Counted from the first letter of the stretch, positions 1 to 5,965 are shown. The stretch is DNA of 6,143 bases from Candidatus Saccharibacteria bacterium UBA1949 (GCA_002336735.1 DDER01000031.1:4692-10834); one strand, 5' to 3'. The notes: generated by a model from the sequence alone, not told the origin. A program made the numbers and translations.

Positions 1-82
1 TGTCAGCTACTTTTTCTTCGTAGCCGCTATACGTGTGTATGGCATACCATTGGCGCGATGAGTCGTAGCGTGTTTTTGCCAT
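1..82 (-). CDS. nusG: NusG transcription elongation/termination factor, N-terminal part (cut by window edge)
   Basis: Not an ORF-length feature, but the minus strand reads ATG at 82 followed by 27 codons to the edge. The peptide starts MAKTRYDSSRQWYAIHTYSG and continues with YEEKVAD. The W-Y-A-I-H-T-Y-S-G-Y-E-x-K-V pattern is the hallmark first strand and helix of the NusG NGN domain, which binds the RNA polymerase clamp and supports processive elongation, Rho coupling and ribosome coupling. An AGGAG Shine-Dalgarno sequence lies at 93-97, ten bases before the start. The gene begins 16 bases after the secE stop, so the two are almost certainly co-transcribed in the common secE-nusG order. rplK would be expected next, beyond the left edge. 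Only the first ~27 residues are visible, so nothing can be said about the KOW domain. Confidence 0.92.
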   Translation of the reverse strand, partial: MAKTRYDSSRQWYAIHTYSGYEEKVAD

Positions 83-98
83 GAATGTAATTCTCCTT

Positions 99-470
99 TT
101 ATCCTAATAATCGTTGAAATAATAGTTTAAAACTGGCGTCAAGCAGTAAGGTGACGACGGTAAAAAAAGCTGTAAATACAAGCAATGCACCAGTCATGCT
201 CCAGGTAGCGCGTCGGTCGGGCCAATGGACTTGTCGTAGTTCGTGCCACGAACCAGCAAAATAGCTTCCGATGCTGCGAATCCACCGCGGCATTGTCAGA
301 ATGCGCGAGGCAGCATTTGTGGCATTCATGATTGGCCGCGGCAGCCTGAGAGCCGGGCGTCGGCGTGGCCGAACCGTGTCAGAGGCTTTGATGCGGGTCA
401 CAGACGTCGGCGATGTTTGTGGCGTTGCTGACGCTTTTCGAGATGCAGAGGGTTTTTTGGATGAAGCCAT
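99..470 (-). CDS. secE: SecE, preprotein translocase subunit with long basic N-terminal extension
   Basis: SecE is the small essential membrane subunit that clamps SecY in the Sec translocon. The predicted protein is 123 residues. The conserved amphipathic-helix signature W-H-E-L-R-Q-V-H-W-P-D-R lies at residues 75-86 and is followed by one transmembrane helix at about 91-113. This is the single-TM bacterial form. Residues 1-60 are a low-complexity Ser/Ala/Thr/Pro/Arg extension with no predicted membrane segment; minimal SecE proteins of about 60 residues lack it. I place the start at 470 because a GAGGAG Shine-Dalgarno sequence (482-487) precedes it by 11 bases. An upstream in-frame ATG at 494 would add eight residues but has no ribosome site and would put the GAGGAG inside the gene. 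It is followed directly by nusG. The usual partner rpmG or a tRNA-Trp gene is not seen upstream. Confidence 0.93.
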   Translation of the reverse strand: MASSKKPSASRKASATPQTSPTSVTRIKASDTVRPRRRPALRLPRPIMNATNAASRILTMPRWIRSIGSYFAGSWHELRQVHWPDRRATWSMTGALLVFTAFFTVVTLLLDASFKLLFQRLLG

Positions 471-481
471 GATATATTGTG

Positions 482-487
482 CTCCTC
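482..487 (-). promoter_or_regulatory. Shine-Dalgarno sequence deciding the secE start
   Basis: The minus strand reads GAGGAG here, eleven bases before the ATG at 470. The alternative in-frame ATG at 494 lies upstream of this site and has no purine-rich sequence before it, so 470 is the better start. Confidence 0.7.
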
Positions 488-507
488 GGTGCATTGTTGC
501 ACCAATT

Positions 508-537
508 TAAATAGCCTGCTCTAGGGCAGACTGTCAA
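508..537 (-). promoter_or_regulatory. Second (proximal) promoter-like site for secE-nusG
   Basis: The minus strand has a perfect -35 TTGACA (532-537), an 18-base spacer and an AT-rich TATTTA (508-513) as a poor -10 (3 of 6). Transcription would start near 501, about 30 bases before the secE ATG. It is weaker than the upstream site because of the -10. The spacer contains an imperfect palindrome (516-529). Confidence 0.4.
516..529. repeat. Imperfect palindrome centred on CTAG in the secE leader
   Basis: CTGCTCTAGGGCAG is a 14-base palindrome with one mismatched pair. It lies between the -35 and -10 of the proximal secE promoter and just downstream of the expected start from the distal one. It could be an operator half-site pair or, in RNA from the distal promoter, a small hairpin near the 5' end. 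No regulator is identified. Confidence 0.35.
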
Positions 538-542
538 GTACT

Positions 543-571
543 ATGATAGTCCTCGCTCGACCATTTGTCAA
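543..571 (-). promoter_or_regulatory. Main predicted promoter of secE-nusG
   Basis: The minus strand carries a consensus -35 TTGACA (566-571), a 17-base spacer and TATCAT (543-548, 5 of 6 to TATAAT). This is the best sigma-70-type promoter on the minus strand of the window. RNA would start near 536, giving a leader of about 65 bases before secE. It separates secE-nusG from the upstream histidine kinase, so the translocon and elongation-factor genes do not depend on kinase transcription. Confidence 0.75.
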
Positions 572-594
572 TAGCACGGTCGCAGGCGCTATTG
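569..594. repeat. Inverted repeat between the kinase stop and the secE promoter
   Basis: CAATAGC (569-575) and GCTATTG (588-594) form a perfect 7-bp inverted repeat that can extend two more pairs inward with one G-T wobble. It lies 13 bases past the kinase stop and overlaps the -35 of the main secE promoter. On the minus strand there is no T-run after it, so it is not a classical terminator. It could be an mRNA 3'-end hairpin or an operator over the -35. Confidence 0.4.
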
Positions 595-606
595 CTGAGG
601 ATGTTA

Positions 607-1932
607 CTACTTGTCGGCGGAGCGATCGACCAGGACAAAACGAAAAGTTGAGCCGTGGTTGAGGCGGCTCGTGAGGGTGATGCGCGTGCCGAGTTTGTGA
701 GCAAGTTTGGCGGCGACGTAGAGGCCCAGGCCGGTGCCGCGCGTCTCGCGAGTGCGGTAATCTTCGGAGCGGTAGAACTTATCAAAAATTTTTGCCTGCT
801 CGGATTTGGCAATGCCGATACCGGTGTCTTTGATGGCAAATGAGACGCCGTGTTGGGTGCGCGCGACAATGATCGTGATGGTGCCGACCCGAGTGTATTT
901 GATAGCGTTGGTGAGGAAATTCTGCAAAAGTTCTTTGAGATAGAGGCGACTCGCATGGACGGTTCCGAGTTGCGGTGCGAGCTCGAGGTCGAGGCGTAGG
1001 CCAGCACGCTCGGCGCGAGGGCAATACTCGTGGTAGAGATCGTGAACCATCTCAGATACGTCGATCTCTTCGGGTGTGTCGTCAGTACCGCGTTCGGCAC
1101 GCGAAAGCGTCGAGAGATCGTTGACTATGCGAGCCAGATAGATGATCTGCTCATGCGCATCATCAATGTAGGATTTGAGTTGGGATGAGGGAATGTCGCG
1201 CCGAGACAATGCGAGCTCTAGGTTGCTTAACGTCGCCTCGGCAATAGTGATGGGAGTTCGGAGCTCGTGGCTGACAACTGAAATAAACTCGTCTTTCTCG
1301 GTCTCGAGGCTTTTGGCGCGAGTGATATCGCGGAGGATAAACACGTAGCCATTTGTCCGAGGTGTCGATTTGAGATGCGATCTGAGCGCCGAACGAATCG
1401 GTAAGCGAGTCAACTCAATAGTGACCGTCTCGTCTCGCTGATGCAGTATCAAATCGTCGCGTAGATCTGGGTGTGAAATACTATCATGCGCTAGCGGTAG
1501 TCGGTAGCGTTTGCCAGTGATGGTCTGAAGCGCGATCGCCTCATCAAATTGTTTGCCAGTCAGGTTGAGATTGGTATCGAGAAGGTTGAGGCTGGCGGCG
1601 TTGTATGTCTGGATCATGCCTCGTTCGTCGGTACTGATGACGGCTTCTGACATATTGTTGATAATCGCCATGACCCGTTCGCGCTGAATGATTTCAGCCT
1701 CGCGGCTCTTGGCGAGCGCCTGTTTCTCGCGTGCTTCACCGCGGCTCAACAGATAGACGATCAGCCCGAGCACGACGGTGCACCCTACTATAATGATGCG
1801 GTTGGTCGGGCTGTCGAGCTCGAGATACCAGCCAAGTATGCTAGAGACGACCATGCCCGTAGCGAGCAATAGTCCTGCCCAGCGCAGGAGTGCCATAGGT
1901 GGCAGTTGCGTCAATATCCCGCCCTTTTTCAT
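607..1932 (-). CDS. Membrane-bound PAS-containing sensor histidine kinase (orphan)
   Basis: A 441-residue two-component sensor kinase. Two transmembrane helices (about residues 13-36 and 45-63) are separated by only about ten residues, so there is almost no outside domain and the signal is probably membrane-borne or cytoplasmic. A coiled linker (about 64-85) leads to a PAS-like domain (about 86-203). Next come the HisKA dimerisation helix, with the phosphorylated His222 in SHELRTP, and the HATPase_c domain: N box around Asn342, G1 box DTGIGIA at 369-375, F box near 383-387 and G2 box GTGLGL at 399-404. All catalytic motifs are intact. It phosphorylates itself and then a response regulator, but no regulator gene is adjacent. 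The start at 1932 is chosen because a promoter -10 lies just upstream. An in-frame ATG at 2016 would add 28 residues encoded across that promoter. Neither start has a Shine-Dalgarno sequence. The ligand is unknown. Confidence 0.9.
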   Translation of the reverse strand: MKKGGILTQLPPMALLRWAGLLLATGMVVSSILGWYLELDSPTNRIIIVGCTVVLGLIVYLLSRGEAREKQALAKSREAEIIQRERVMAIINNMSEAVISTDERGMIQTYNAASLNLLDTNLNLTGKQFDEAIALQTITGKRYRLPLAHDSISHPDLRDDLILHQRDETVTIELTRLPIRSALRSHLKSTPRTNGYVFILRDITRAKSLETEKDEFISVVSHELRTPITIAEATLSNLELALSRRDIPSSQLKSYIDDAHEQIIYLARIVNDLSTLSRAERGTDDTPEEIDVSEMVHDLYHEYCPRAERAGLRLDLELAPQLGTVHASRLYLKELLQNFLTNAIKYTRVGTITIIVARTQHGVSFAIKDTGIGIAKSEQAKIFDKFYRSEDYRTRETRGTGLGLYVAAKLAHKLGTRITLTSRLNHGSTFRFVLVDRSADK

Positions 1933-1942
1933 GCTAGTGTTT

Positions 1943-1971
1943 AGTATAATCCAAATCGTACTCAGCAACAA
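1943..1971 (-). promoter_or_regulatory. Predicted promoter of the histidine kinase, nearly leaderless
   Basis: The minus strand has TTGTTG (1966-1971), a 17-base spacer and TATACT (1943-1948, 5 of 6). The -10 ends ten bases before the ATG at 1932, so transcription should start within about 0-4 bases of the start codon. No Shine-Dalgarno sequence could fit in such a leader, which agrees with none being seen. Confidence 0.55.
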
Positions 1972-2039
1972 GTATCGTCTCCCGATCTCATTATCGGCAA
2001 AGCAGATTATAGCCATAGCGATTTTTAATCAACTATCGG

Positions 2040-2735
2040 TTATACGCTCGGCGATTCGCGTTTGAGCTGGCGGCGGTGGAGCTTGTAGTGCGGGTCGTAG
2101 AGTTCGACCGCCGACCAGAAGTCTTGCGAGTGATTCATATGCACGGTGTGTGTCAGCTCGTGGATAATCACGTAGTCAATGAGTTCGTGCGGCAGCCGCA
2201 TGAGGGCGATATTGAGGCTAATCGTGCCGGTCGAGCTACAACTTCCCCACCGGCTGCTAGCGTGCGAAAAGCGCACTCGGCTATAGTGATAGCCTGTCTT
2301 GTCAGCCACAAAGGCGAGTCGTCTTGGGAGATAGCGTTTCGCCTCGACGCGCAATGCCTTGATGACAACATCTCTAATATCGCGCTGTATCGTCGGCTCG
2401 GCAATATCCGTCGTGGTTGGCAGCGAGACAATAATCTGCTGGCCGTCCATGGTGACATGGGCATACCTGGCAGTAATGGATCGTACGATGATCGTGTGAC
2501 TTTTGCCCACACTCATGCCGTTGCGGTAGATTGTTGGCTGGATAGTATCGCGAAACAAACGACGGAGCTCATCTCGAGAGGAATGAATAAAACGCGTCAG
2601 GGCTGCCCGCGGTACAAATGGCGGATGAGAGATTGTCAGGTGGCCACTTGGCGTGATACGAGCTCTAATATGAGTAGTCGTGGCAAGTCGCCTCAGGATG
2701 ATGCGGCCAAATTCATCGTCAATTATCTCTGTCAT
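2040..2735 (-). CDS. YgjP/DUF45-type metal-dependent hydrolase (HExxH metallopeptidase fold)
   Basis: A 231-residue soluble protein without signal peptide or membrane segment. The family signature is clear: residues 161-167 read SRWGSCS, followed by the strand GTISLNIALMRLP and the zinc-binding helix with His192-Glu193-x-x-His196 and third ligand His202 in NHSQDFW (201-207). The spacing is that of the YgjP-like (DUF45, M48-related) group, and the length is normal for it. Proteolytic activity has not been generally shown for this family, so the substrate is left open. The gene starts 12 bases after the stop of the upstream ATPase gene and is probably co-transcribed with it. There is no good Shine-Dalgarno sequence before the ATG, so translation may depend on coupling to the upstream gene. 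The opposite strand is open for almost the full length, but that frame looks like a shadow. Confidence 0.88.
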   Translation of the reverse strand: MTEIIDDEFGRIILRRLATTTHIRARITPSGHLTISHPPFVPRAALTRFIHSSRDELRRLFRDTIQPTIYRNGMSVGKSHTIIVRSITARYAHVTMDGQQIIVSLPTTTDIAEPTIQRDIRDVVIKALRVEAKRYLPRRLAFVADKTGYHYSRVRFSHASSRWGSCSSTGTISLNIALMRLPHELIDYVIIHELTHTVHMNHSQDFWSAVELYDPHYKLHRRQLKRESPSV

Positions 2736-2747
2736 CAGTATACCAGC

Positions 2748-3389
2748 CTATGATACGCGGCGGTGTTTTGCGGTGCTCGTAGTAGTTCCTCTCCGCTTGA
2801 TCGTAGCGTGACGAGCGGTCACATCATGGAGTGTGGGCGGGCTGGGACGACGGAATGTAGCAGGTTGCTCGGGCTGTAATTGGTCGGAAAGACGACGCAA
2901 AATCATATGGGCTTGAGACTTGTAGGTATGCCGTCCGCTGATGACAGCGGTGACTTCTGTCTTGCGTGGAGCACGAAAACGAGTGATGAGCTGATCGCAG
3001 AGCGCGTCGGCTTCGTGGCGTGGATGGATGCGAAGGTATTTTTTCATCAGGCGAGCTTTGACTGCGAGGAGATCAGTCTGAACCCATATGACAAATGGCT
3101 GATAGCCGGATTTTTTCATCATAGCATACAGTTGAGTGCGCTCGGCTGCTGTTGCGCCTAATCCGTCGATGACCACAAGCTGTTTGGTTCGAAAAAAATG
3201 CTCGAGCATATCGCGGCCAATAGCGCTTGCTCGGTCGAGATCTCCGTCGATCCGACTAGCGATCGCTTCGATATCGACAAGCGGCGCATCAAACGTGCGC
3301 GCAAACTGCGTCGCAAAGGTCGTTTTGCCGCTCCCTGCGGTGCCTATCATCACAATTGCGTGTGGTTTGGGTTGCCTGGCCGGACTCAT
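2748..3389 (-). CDS. P-loop kinase-like ATPase (AAA_33 / zeta-toxin-like fold) with basic C-terminal tail
   Basis: A 213-residue protein with a Walker A motif GTAGSGKTT at residues 16-24 and a likely Walker B strand LVVIDG with Asp75 at 71-76. A lid-like KARLMKKYLR segment follows at 111-120. The single compact P-loop domain (about 10-170) resembles small-molecule or polynucleotide kinases grouped as AAA_33, not a ring-forming AAA+ ATPase. The last ~40 residues are low-complexity and basic (Arg/Lys/Thr/Pro), possibly a nucleic-acid or partner-binding tail. The substrate is not recognisable. It is first in a two-gene unit with the YgjP-like protein. The promoter -10 ends only six bases before the ATG, which predicts a leaderless mRNA; no Shine-Dalgarno sequence is present. 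A toxin role is possible from the fold, but no antitoxin-like neighbour is seen. Confidence 0.8.
   Translation of the reverse strand: MSPARQPKPHAIVMIGTAGSGKTTFATQFARTFDAPLVDIEAIASRIDGDLDRASAIGRDMLEHFFRTKQLVVIDGLGATAAERTQLYAMMKKSGYQPFVIWVQTDLLAVKARLMKKYLRIHPRHEADALCDQLITRFRAPRKTEVTAVISGRHTYKSQAHMILRRLSDQLQPEQPATFRRPSPPTLHDVTARHATIKRRGTTTSTAKHRRVS
2751..2766. repeat. 16-base direct repeat, copy 1
   Basis: TGATACGCGGCGGTGT occurs here, at the 3' end of the ATPase gene, and again exactly at 3621-3636 inside the PKD gene. A related TGATACGTGG lies at 5951-5960 over the Nramp stop codon. No function is evident. Confidence 0.35.
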
Positions 3390-3395
3390 ATAGGT

Positions 3396-3424
3396 AGTAT
3401 ATCAGACGTCGCAAATATTACTAA
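3396..3424 (-). promoter_or_regulatory. Predicted promoter of the ATPase-YgjP unit (leaderless start)
   Basis: On the minus strand an extended -10 TGATATACT (hexamer TATACT at 3396-3401) lies 17 bases after a weak TTAGTA -35 (3419-3424). The hexamer ends six bases before the ATG at 3389, so the predicted first transcribed base is the A of the start codon. This site faces away from the PKD-gene promoter in the same gap. Confidence 0.55.
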
Positions 3425-3433
3425 GCTGAATGG

Positions 3434-3462
3434 TTGCTTGGGCGTAAAAAATATCTTATACT
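3434..3462 (+). promoter_or_regulatory. Predicted promoter of the PKD surface-protein gene
   Basis: TTGCTT (3434-3439), a 17-base spacer and TATACT (3457-3462) point to a start near 3469. This gives a leader of about 37 bases that includes the Shine-Dalgarno sequence at 3494-3499. Together with the minus-strand site at 3396-3424 it forms a divergent promoter region with the two -10 hexamers about 55 bases apart. Confidence 0.6.
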
Positions 3463-3493
3463 AATACAAGTGATGAGAAGAACAGTAATGACT

Positions 3494-3499
3494 GAGGGG
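3494..3499 (+). promoter_or_regulatory. Shine-Dalgarno sequence deciding the PKD gene start
   Basis: GAGGGG sits six bases before the ATG at 3506. Earlier in-frame ATGs (3434, 3473, 3488) lack such a site. The 3434 ATG would also read through the promoter, and starting there would bury the signal peptide behind 24 extra residues. Confidence 0.65.
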
Positions 3500-3505
3500 A
3501 TTGTT

Positions 3506-4684
3506 ATGAATATATATAAGAGACTATTTGGGTTTTTGATGACAGGCGTAGCATCATTTGTCTTTGTGGGGCTATGCGGCGGCGTGGTTTTGGCCACTGG
3601 TGACCAATCAGACAATGCCGTGATACGCGGCGGTGTGTTCACGACAAGCCAGATGCGTACAGTGTATAGCTCTGATGCGACCGTCCAGCAGTTGTTTACG
3701 CGCTATGGCATGACGCGCGATGTCATGACGAGCGGACATGTCTCAAATGGCACCGTGACTAAGGATGGTCACGTGATTGTAGGAGGCAAAACGCTGGCGA
3801 CTGGTGCGCGGAGTGTGGGTAGGCAGAATATGCCTGGGAGTAGTGTCTTCAAGGTCAATGGTACTAATTTTTATGAACGCTCGACCCAGACAAGTTTTAA
3901 TGCACAAGCGCTTGATGCGTTTGTGTTCGTCGATGCTAAAGGTCAGTTCATCGCTGCGGTTATCAAAGACTGCGGCAACCCTGTCGCGGCTACTCCGAAG
4001 CCGCCAGTTGTTATGACCAAGCAGAACTATAGCTGTGATCGTCTGACGGGTACGGCGCTCAATGCAGCCCGTACGAAGTACACGTTCACTGCTCAATCGA
4101 CTGTATCTGGCGGAGCGACGCTTGGCGGCTACATATTCGACTTTGGCGACGGTACGCGCGTCAATTCGACTACTCCTACACAGACGTACGAATACAAAAC
4201 GCCAGGGTCGTATTCGGCTCGCGTCTATGCTACGATCGTTGCCAATGGCGCTTCCCAGTCGGTCACCTCTAATACTTGTGTGACGGGTGTGACTGTCCCT
4301 ACCCCGCCTGCGCCTGAGCAGATCCGAGTGTGCGACTTGACGACTAAAACAGAAGTGACGATCGACAAAACTGTCTACGAGCAAAATAAATCTCGCTACA
4401 CGACGGACTTCTCACAATGTAAGCAGCCTGAATATATGGAAGTCTGCGTGCTCGCGACTAAACAGTGGCAGCGTATCAACAAAGATGATTATCGTAGCAA
4501 CCTGCATTCGACGAAACGTGAAGATTGCGCCGAGGCGCCTACTCCGCCGACCGCTCCTATCATGCCCGAGACGGGTCCAATGGAGCTCGTATCTAGCATG
4601 TTTGGGGTTGGTTCGCTGGCTGGTGCATCCTATTACTATCGCACGAGTCGCCGTGATCTTCTGACGAGCTGGCTTGGCCGCTAA
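3506..4684 (+). CDS. Secreted PKD-domain surface protein with MPETG-type C-terminal anchor
   Basis: A 392-residue exported protein. A Sec signal peptide spans residues 1-30 (Lys/Arg then a long hydrophobic core ending at VVLA). Residues ~35-160 form a module ending in DCGNPVAATP that I recall as recurrent in Saccharibacteria surface proteins. A Pro linker leads to a PKD domain (~175-262) with the core motif FDFGDGT at 211-217, flanked by Cys177 and Cys258, which may form a disulfide. Two short repeats follow (Cys276-Cys305 and Cys314-Cys341), each starting V-C-x-L-x-T-K. After a Pro/Thr linker come MPETGP at 353-358, a hydrophobic stretch and an Arg-rich tail. This has the layout of an LPxTG-like sorting signal with Met in place of Leu. 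The role is probably surface structure or adhesion; the partner is unknown. No sortase gene is in the window. Whether it is cleaved or simply membrane-held is open. Confidence 0.88.
   Translation: MNIYKRLFGFLMTGVASFVFVGLCGGVVLATGDQSDNAVIRGGVFTTSQMRTVYSSDATVQQLFTRYGMTRDVMTSGHVSNGTVTKDGHVIVGGKTLATGARSVGRQNMPGSSVFKVNGTNFYERSTQTSFNAQALDAFVFVDAKGQFIAAVIKDCGNPVAATPKPPVVMTKQNYSCDRLTGTALNAARTKYTFTAQSTVSGGATLGGYIFDFGDGTRVNSTTPTQTYEYKTPGSYSARVYATIVANGASQSVTSNTCVTGVTVPTPPAPEQIRVCDLTTKTEVTIDKTVYEQNKSRYTTDFSQCKQPEYMEVCVLATKQWQRINKDDYRSNLHSTKREDCAEAPTPPTAPIMPETGPMELVSSMFGVGSLAGASYYYRTSRRDLLTSWLGR
3621..3636. repeat. 16-base direct repeat, copy 2
   Basis: TGATACGCGGCGGTGT is identical to 2751-2766 and here encodes part of the residues VIRGGV just after the signal peptide. 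The flanking sequence differs. Confidence 0.35.
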
Positions 4685-4714
4685 GTGCAACGCGCATTAA
4701 GACGCAGATGAGTG

Positions 4715-4720
4715 TATAGT
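4715..4720 (+). promoter_or_regulatory. Possible -10 element for the Nramp gene
   Basis: TATAGT (5 of 6 to TATAAT) ends nine bases before the ATG at 4730. No convincing -35 lies 16-18 bases upstream, so this is a weak call. The gene could equally be read from the PKD-gene promoter, since the gap is only 45 bases and has no terminator. Confidence 0.3.
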
Positions 4721-4729
4721 AGAGTTACG

Positions 4730-5953
4730 ATGACACGGTATCAGTTAATACGACGCGTAGCGGCCCTGATCGGACCGGCTTTTGTAGCCGCTATTGCGTA
4801 TGTTGATCCGGGCAACTTCGCGGCAAATTTCAGTGCGGGAGCGCGCTATGAGTATTTATTGCTATGGGTGTTGCTTGTCTCAAATATCATGGCGGCAATC
4901 GTCCAATATCATTCAGCAAAAGTCGGGCTGATTACAGGTAAATCATTGCCCGAAATTGTCGCCCAGCGCCTACCGCGGCGTTCGCGTATTATGTACTGGA
5001 TGCAGGCAGAGTTGGTGGCTGTTGCGTGTGATATTGCCGAGATAGTGGGCGGTGCGGTCGCGCTCAATATATTATTTGGCGTTCCGATGGTGCTGGGTGG
5101 CTTGTTGACGGGAGCAGTGTCGCTTGTATTGTTGCGGCTCTATACGACGCGCGAGCAAAAATATTTCGAGCGTATCATTATGATGATGCTGATTGTTATC
5201 CCACTTGGATTTATCATCGGTCTTATCCAATATCCACCTGATATGACGCAGATGCTGGGCGGCGTTGTGCCGCAATTTGCAGGTCCTGATACTGTGCTGC
5301 TGGCCGCTGCAATGATGGGGGCGACGATTATGCCGCATGTGATTTATCTCCATTCTGCGGTGGCGCGCGATCGGCATGGCAAAGTCAACGATCGAGAAGT
5401 ACAGTCGTATCTCCAGGCGACAAAGATTGATGTGGGGCTCGCGATGTTGGTTGCTGGCACGATCAATATCGCGATGCTAGTCCTGGCTGCGACGGTGCTG
5501 AGCGGATCACCAGAGATGAATACCTTCGATCAGATATATGCAGGCTTGGCTGAACACGCAGGAGGGTTGGTGGCGGTATTGTTCGCGGTGGGCTTGCTGG
5601 TGTCTGGTATCGCATCGACATCCGTTGGGGCGCAAGCAGGTGCTGTCATCATGGGAGGGCTAATACAAAAAAACATCCCTACTGTCTGGCGACGGGCGTT
5701 GACGCTTATCCCGGCTCTTGTGCTTCTCGCCCTCGGGTTTGAGCCAACAAGCTTGCTGATTTTTTCTCAGGCTGCTCTATCGTTTGGCATACCGTTTGCG
5801 CTCATACCGCTCTATCAAATGACTTCCGACACGGCTATCATGGCCGGCTATGCAAATACGCGTTTCATGCGCATCGTACTGCTAGCTATCATCACTATCG
5901 TCTCATTGCTCAACATCTATTTGCTTGGTCTGCTCGTCAGTGGTCTTGGATGA
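4730..5953 (+). CDS. mntH: Nramp-family divalent metal (Mn2+/Fe2+) : H+ transporter
   Basis: A 407-residue polytopic inner-membrane protein, a normal length for bacterial MntH, with about 11 hydrophobic segments. The two metal-site signatures are intact: DPGN at residues 26-29 in broken helix TM1, and MPH at 201-203 with upstream Ala198 in TM6. Asp, Asn and Met coordinate the metal in characterised Nramps, and the Met favours Mn(II)/Fe(II) over Mg(II) or Ca(II). The segment around 296-310 (ASTSVGAQAG) matches the conserved TM8 region, and FGIPFALIPL (352-361) matches TM10. I start it at the ATG at 4730. A GTG at 4712 would add six residues but overlaps the possible -10. There is no clear Shine-Dalgarno sequence. 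It lies 45 bases after the PKD gene in the same direction. I saw no Mn riboswitch or clear metalloregulator site upstream. Confidence 0.93.
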   Translation: MTRYQLIRRVAALIGPAFVAAIAYVDPGNFAANFSAGARYEYLLLWVLLVSNIMAAIVQYHSAKVGLITGKSLPEIVAQRLPRRSRIMYWMQAELVAVACDIAEIVGGAVALNILFGVPMVLGGLLTGAVSLVLLRLYTTREQKYFERIIMMMLIVIPLGFIIGLIQYPPDMTQMLGGVVPQFAGPDTVLLAAAMMGATIMPHVIYLHSAVARDRHGKVNDREVQSYLQATKIDVGLAMLVAGTINIAMLVLAATVLSGSPEMNTFDQIYAGLAEHAGGLVAVLFAVGLLVSGIASTSVGAQAGAVIMGGLIQKNIPTVWRRALTLIPALVLLALGFEPTSLLIFSQAALSFGIPFALIPLYQMTSDTAIMAGYANTRFMRIVLLAIITIVSLLNIYLLGLLVSGLG

Positions 5954-5965
5954 TACGTGGTCACT

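Noticed and set aside
534..1100. Open frame of 188 codons on the minus strand overlapping the kinase C-terminus
   Set aside because: Shadow frame of the HATPase domain; low-complexity Ser/Ala/Thr product with no motif.
1933..2016. Upstream kinase start at 2016 (adds 28 residues)
   Set aside because: No Shine-Dalgarno sequence, and the added codons run across a good promoter (1943-1971); the extra residues do not resemble kinase sequence.
2737..2744. Extended -10-like TGGTATACT just before the YgjP-like gene
   Set aside because: It ends one base before the ATG, so RNA from it would start inside the gene and lack the start codon; more likely chance.
2076..2753. Long open frame of 225 codons on the plus strand
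   Set aside because: It lies antisense to the YgjP-like gene, whose HExxH and WGSCS motifs are unmistakable. The plus-strand product has no recognisable domain, and no ribosome site was seen for it.
3743..4384. Open frame of 213 codons on the minus strand inside the PKD gene
   Set aside because: Antisense shadow; Arg/Ser-rich product typical of a reversed coding frame.
5951..5953. TGA read as glycine (recoded CPR lineages)
   Set aside because: The Nramp protein ends at a normal family length at this TGA, and no gene here has an in-frame TGA; the standard code suffices.
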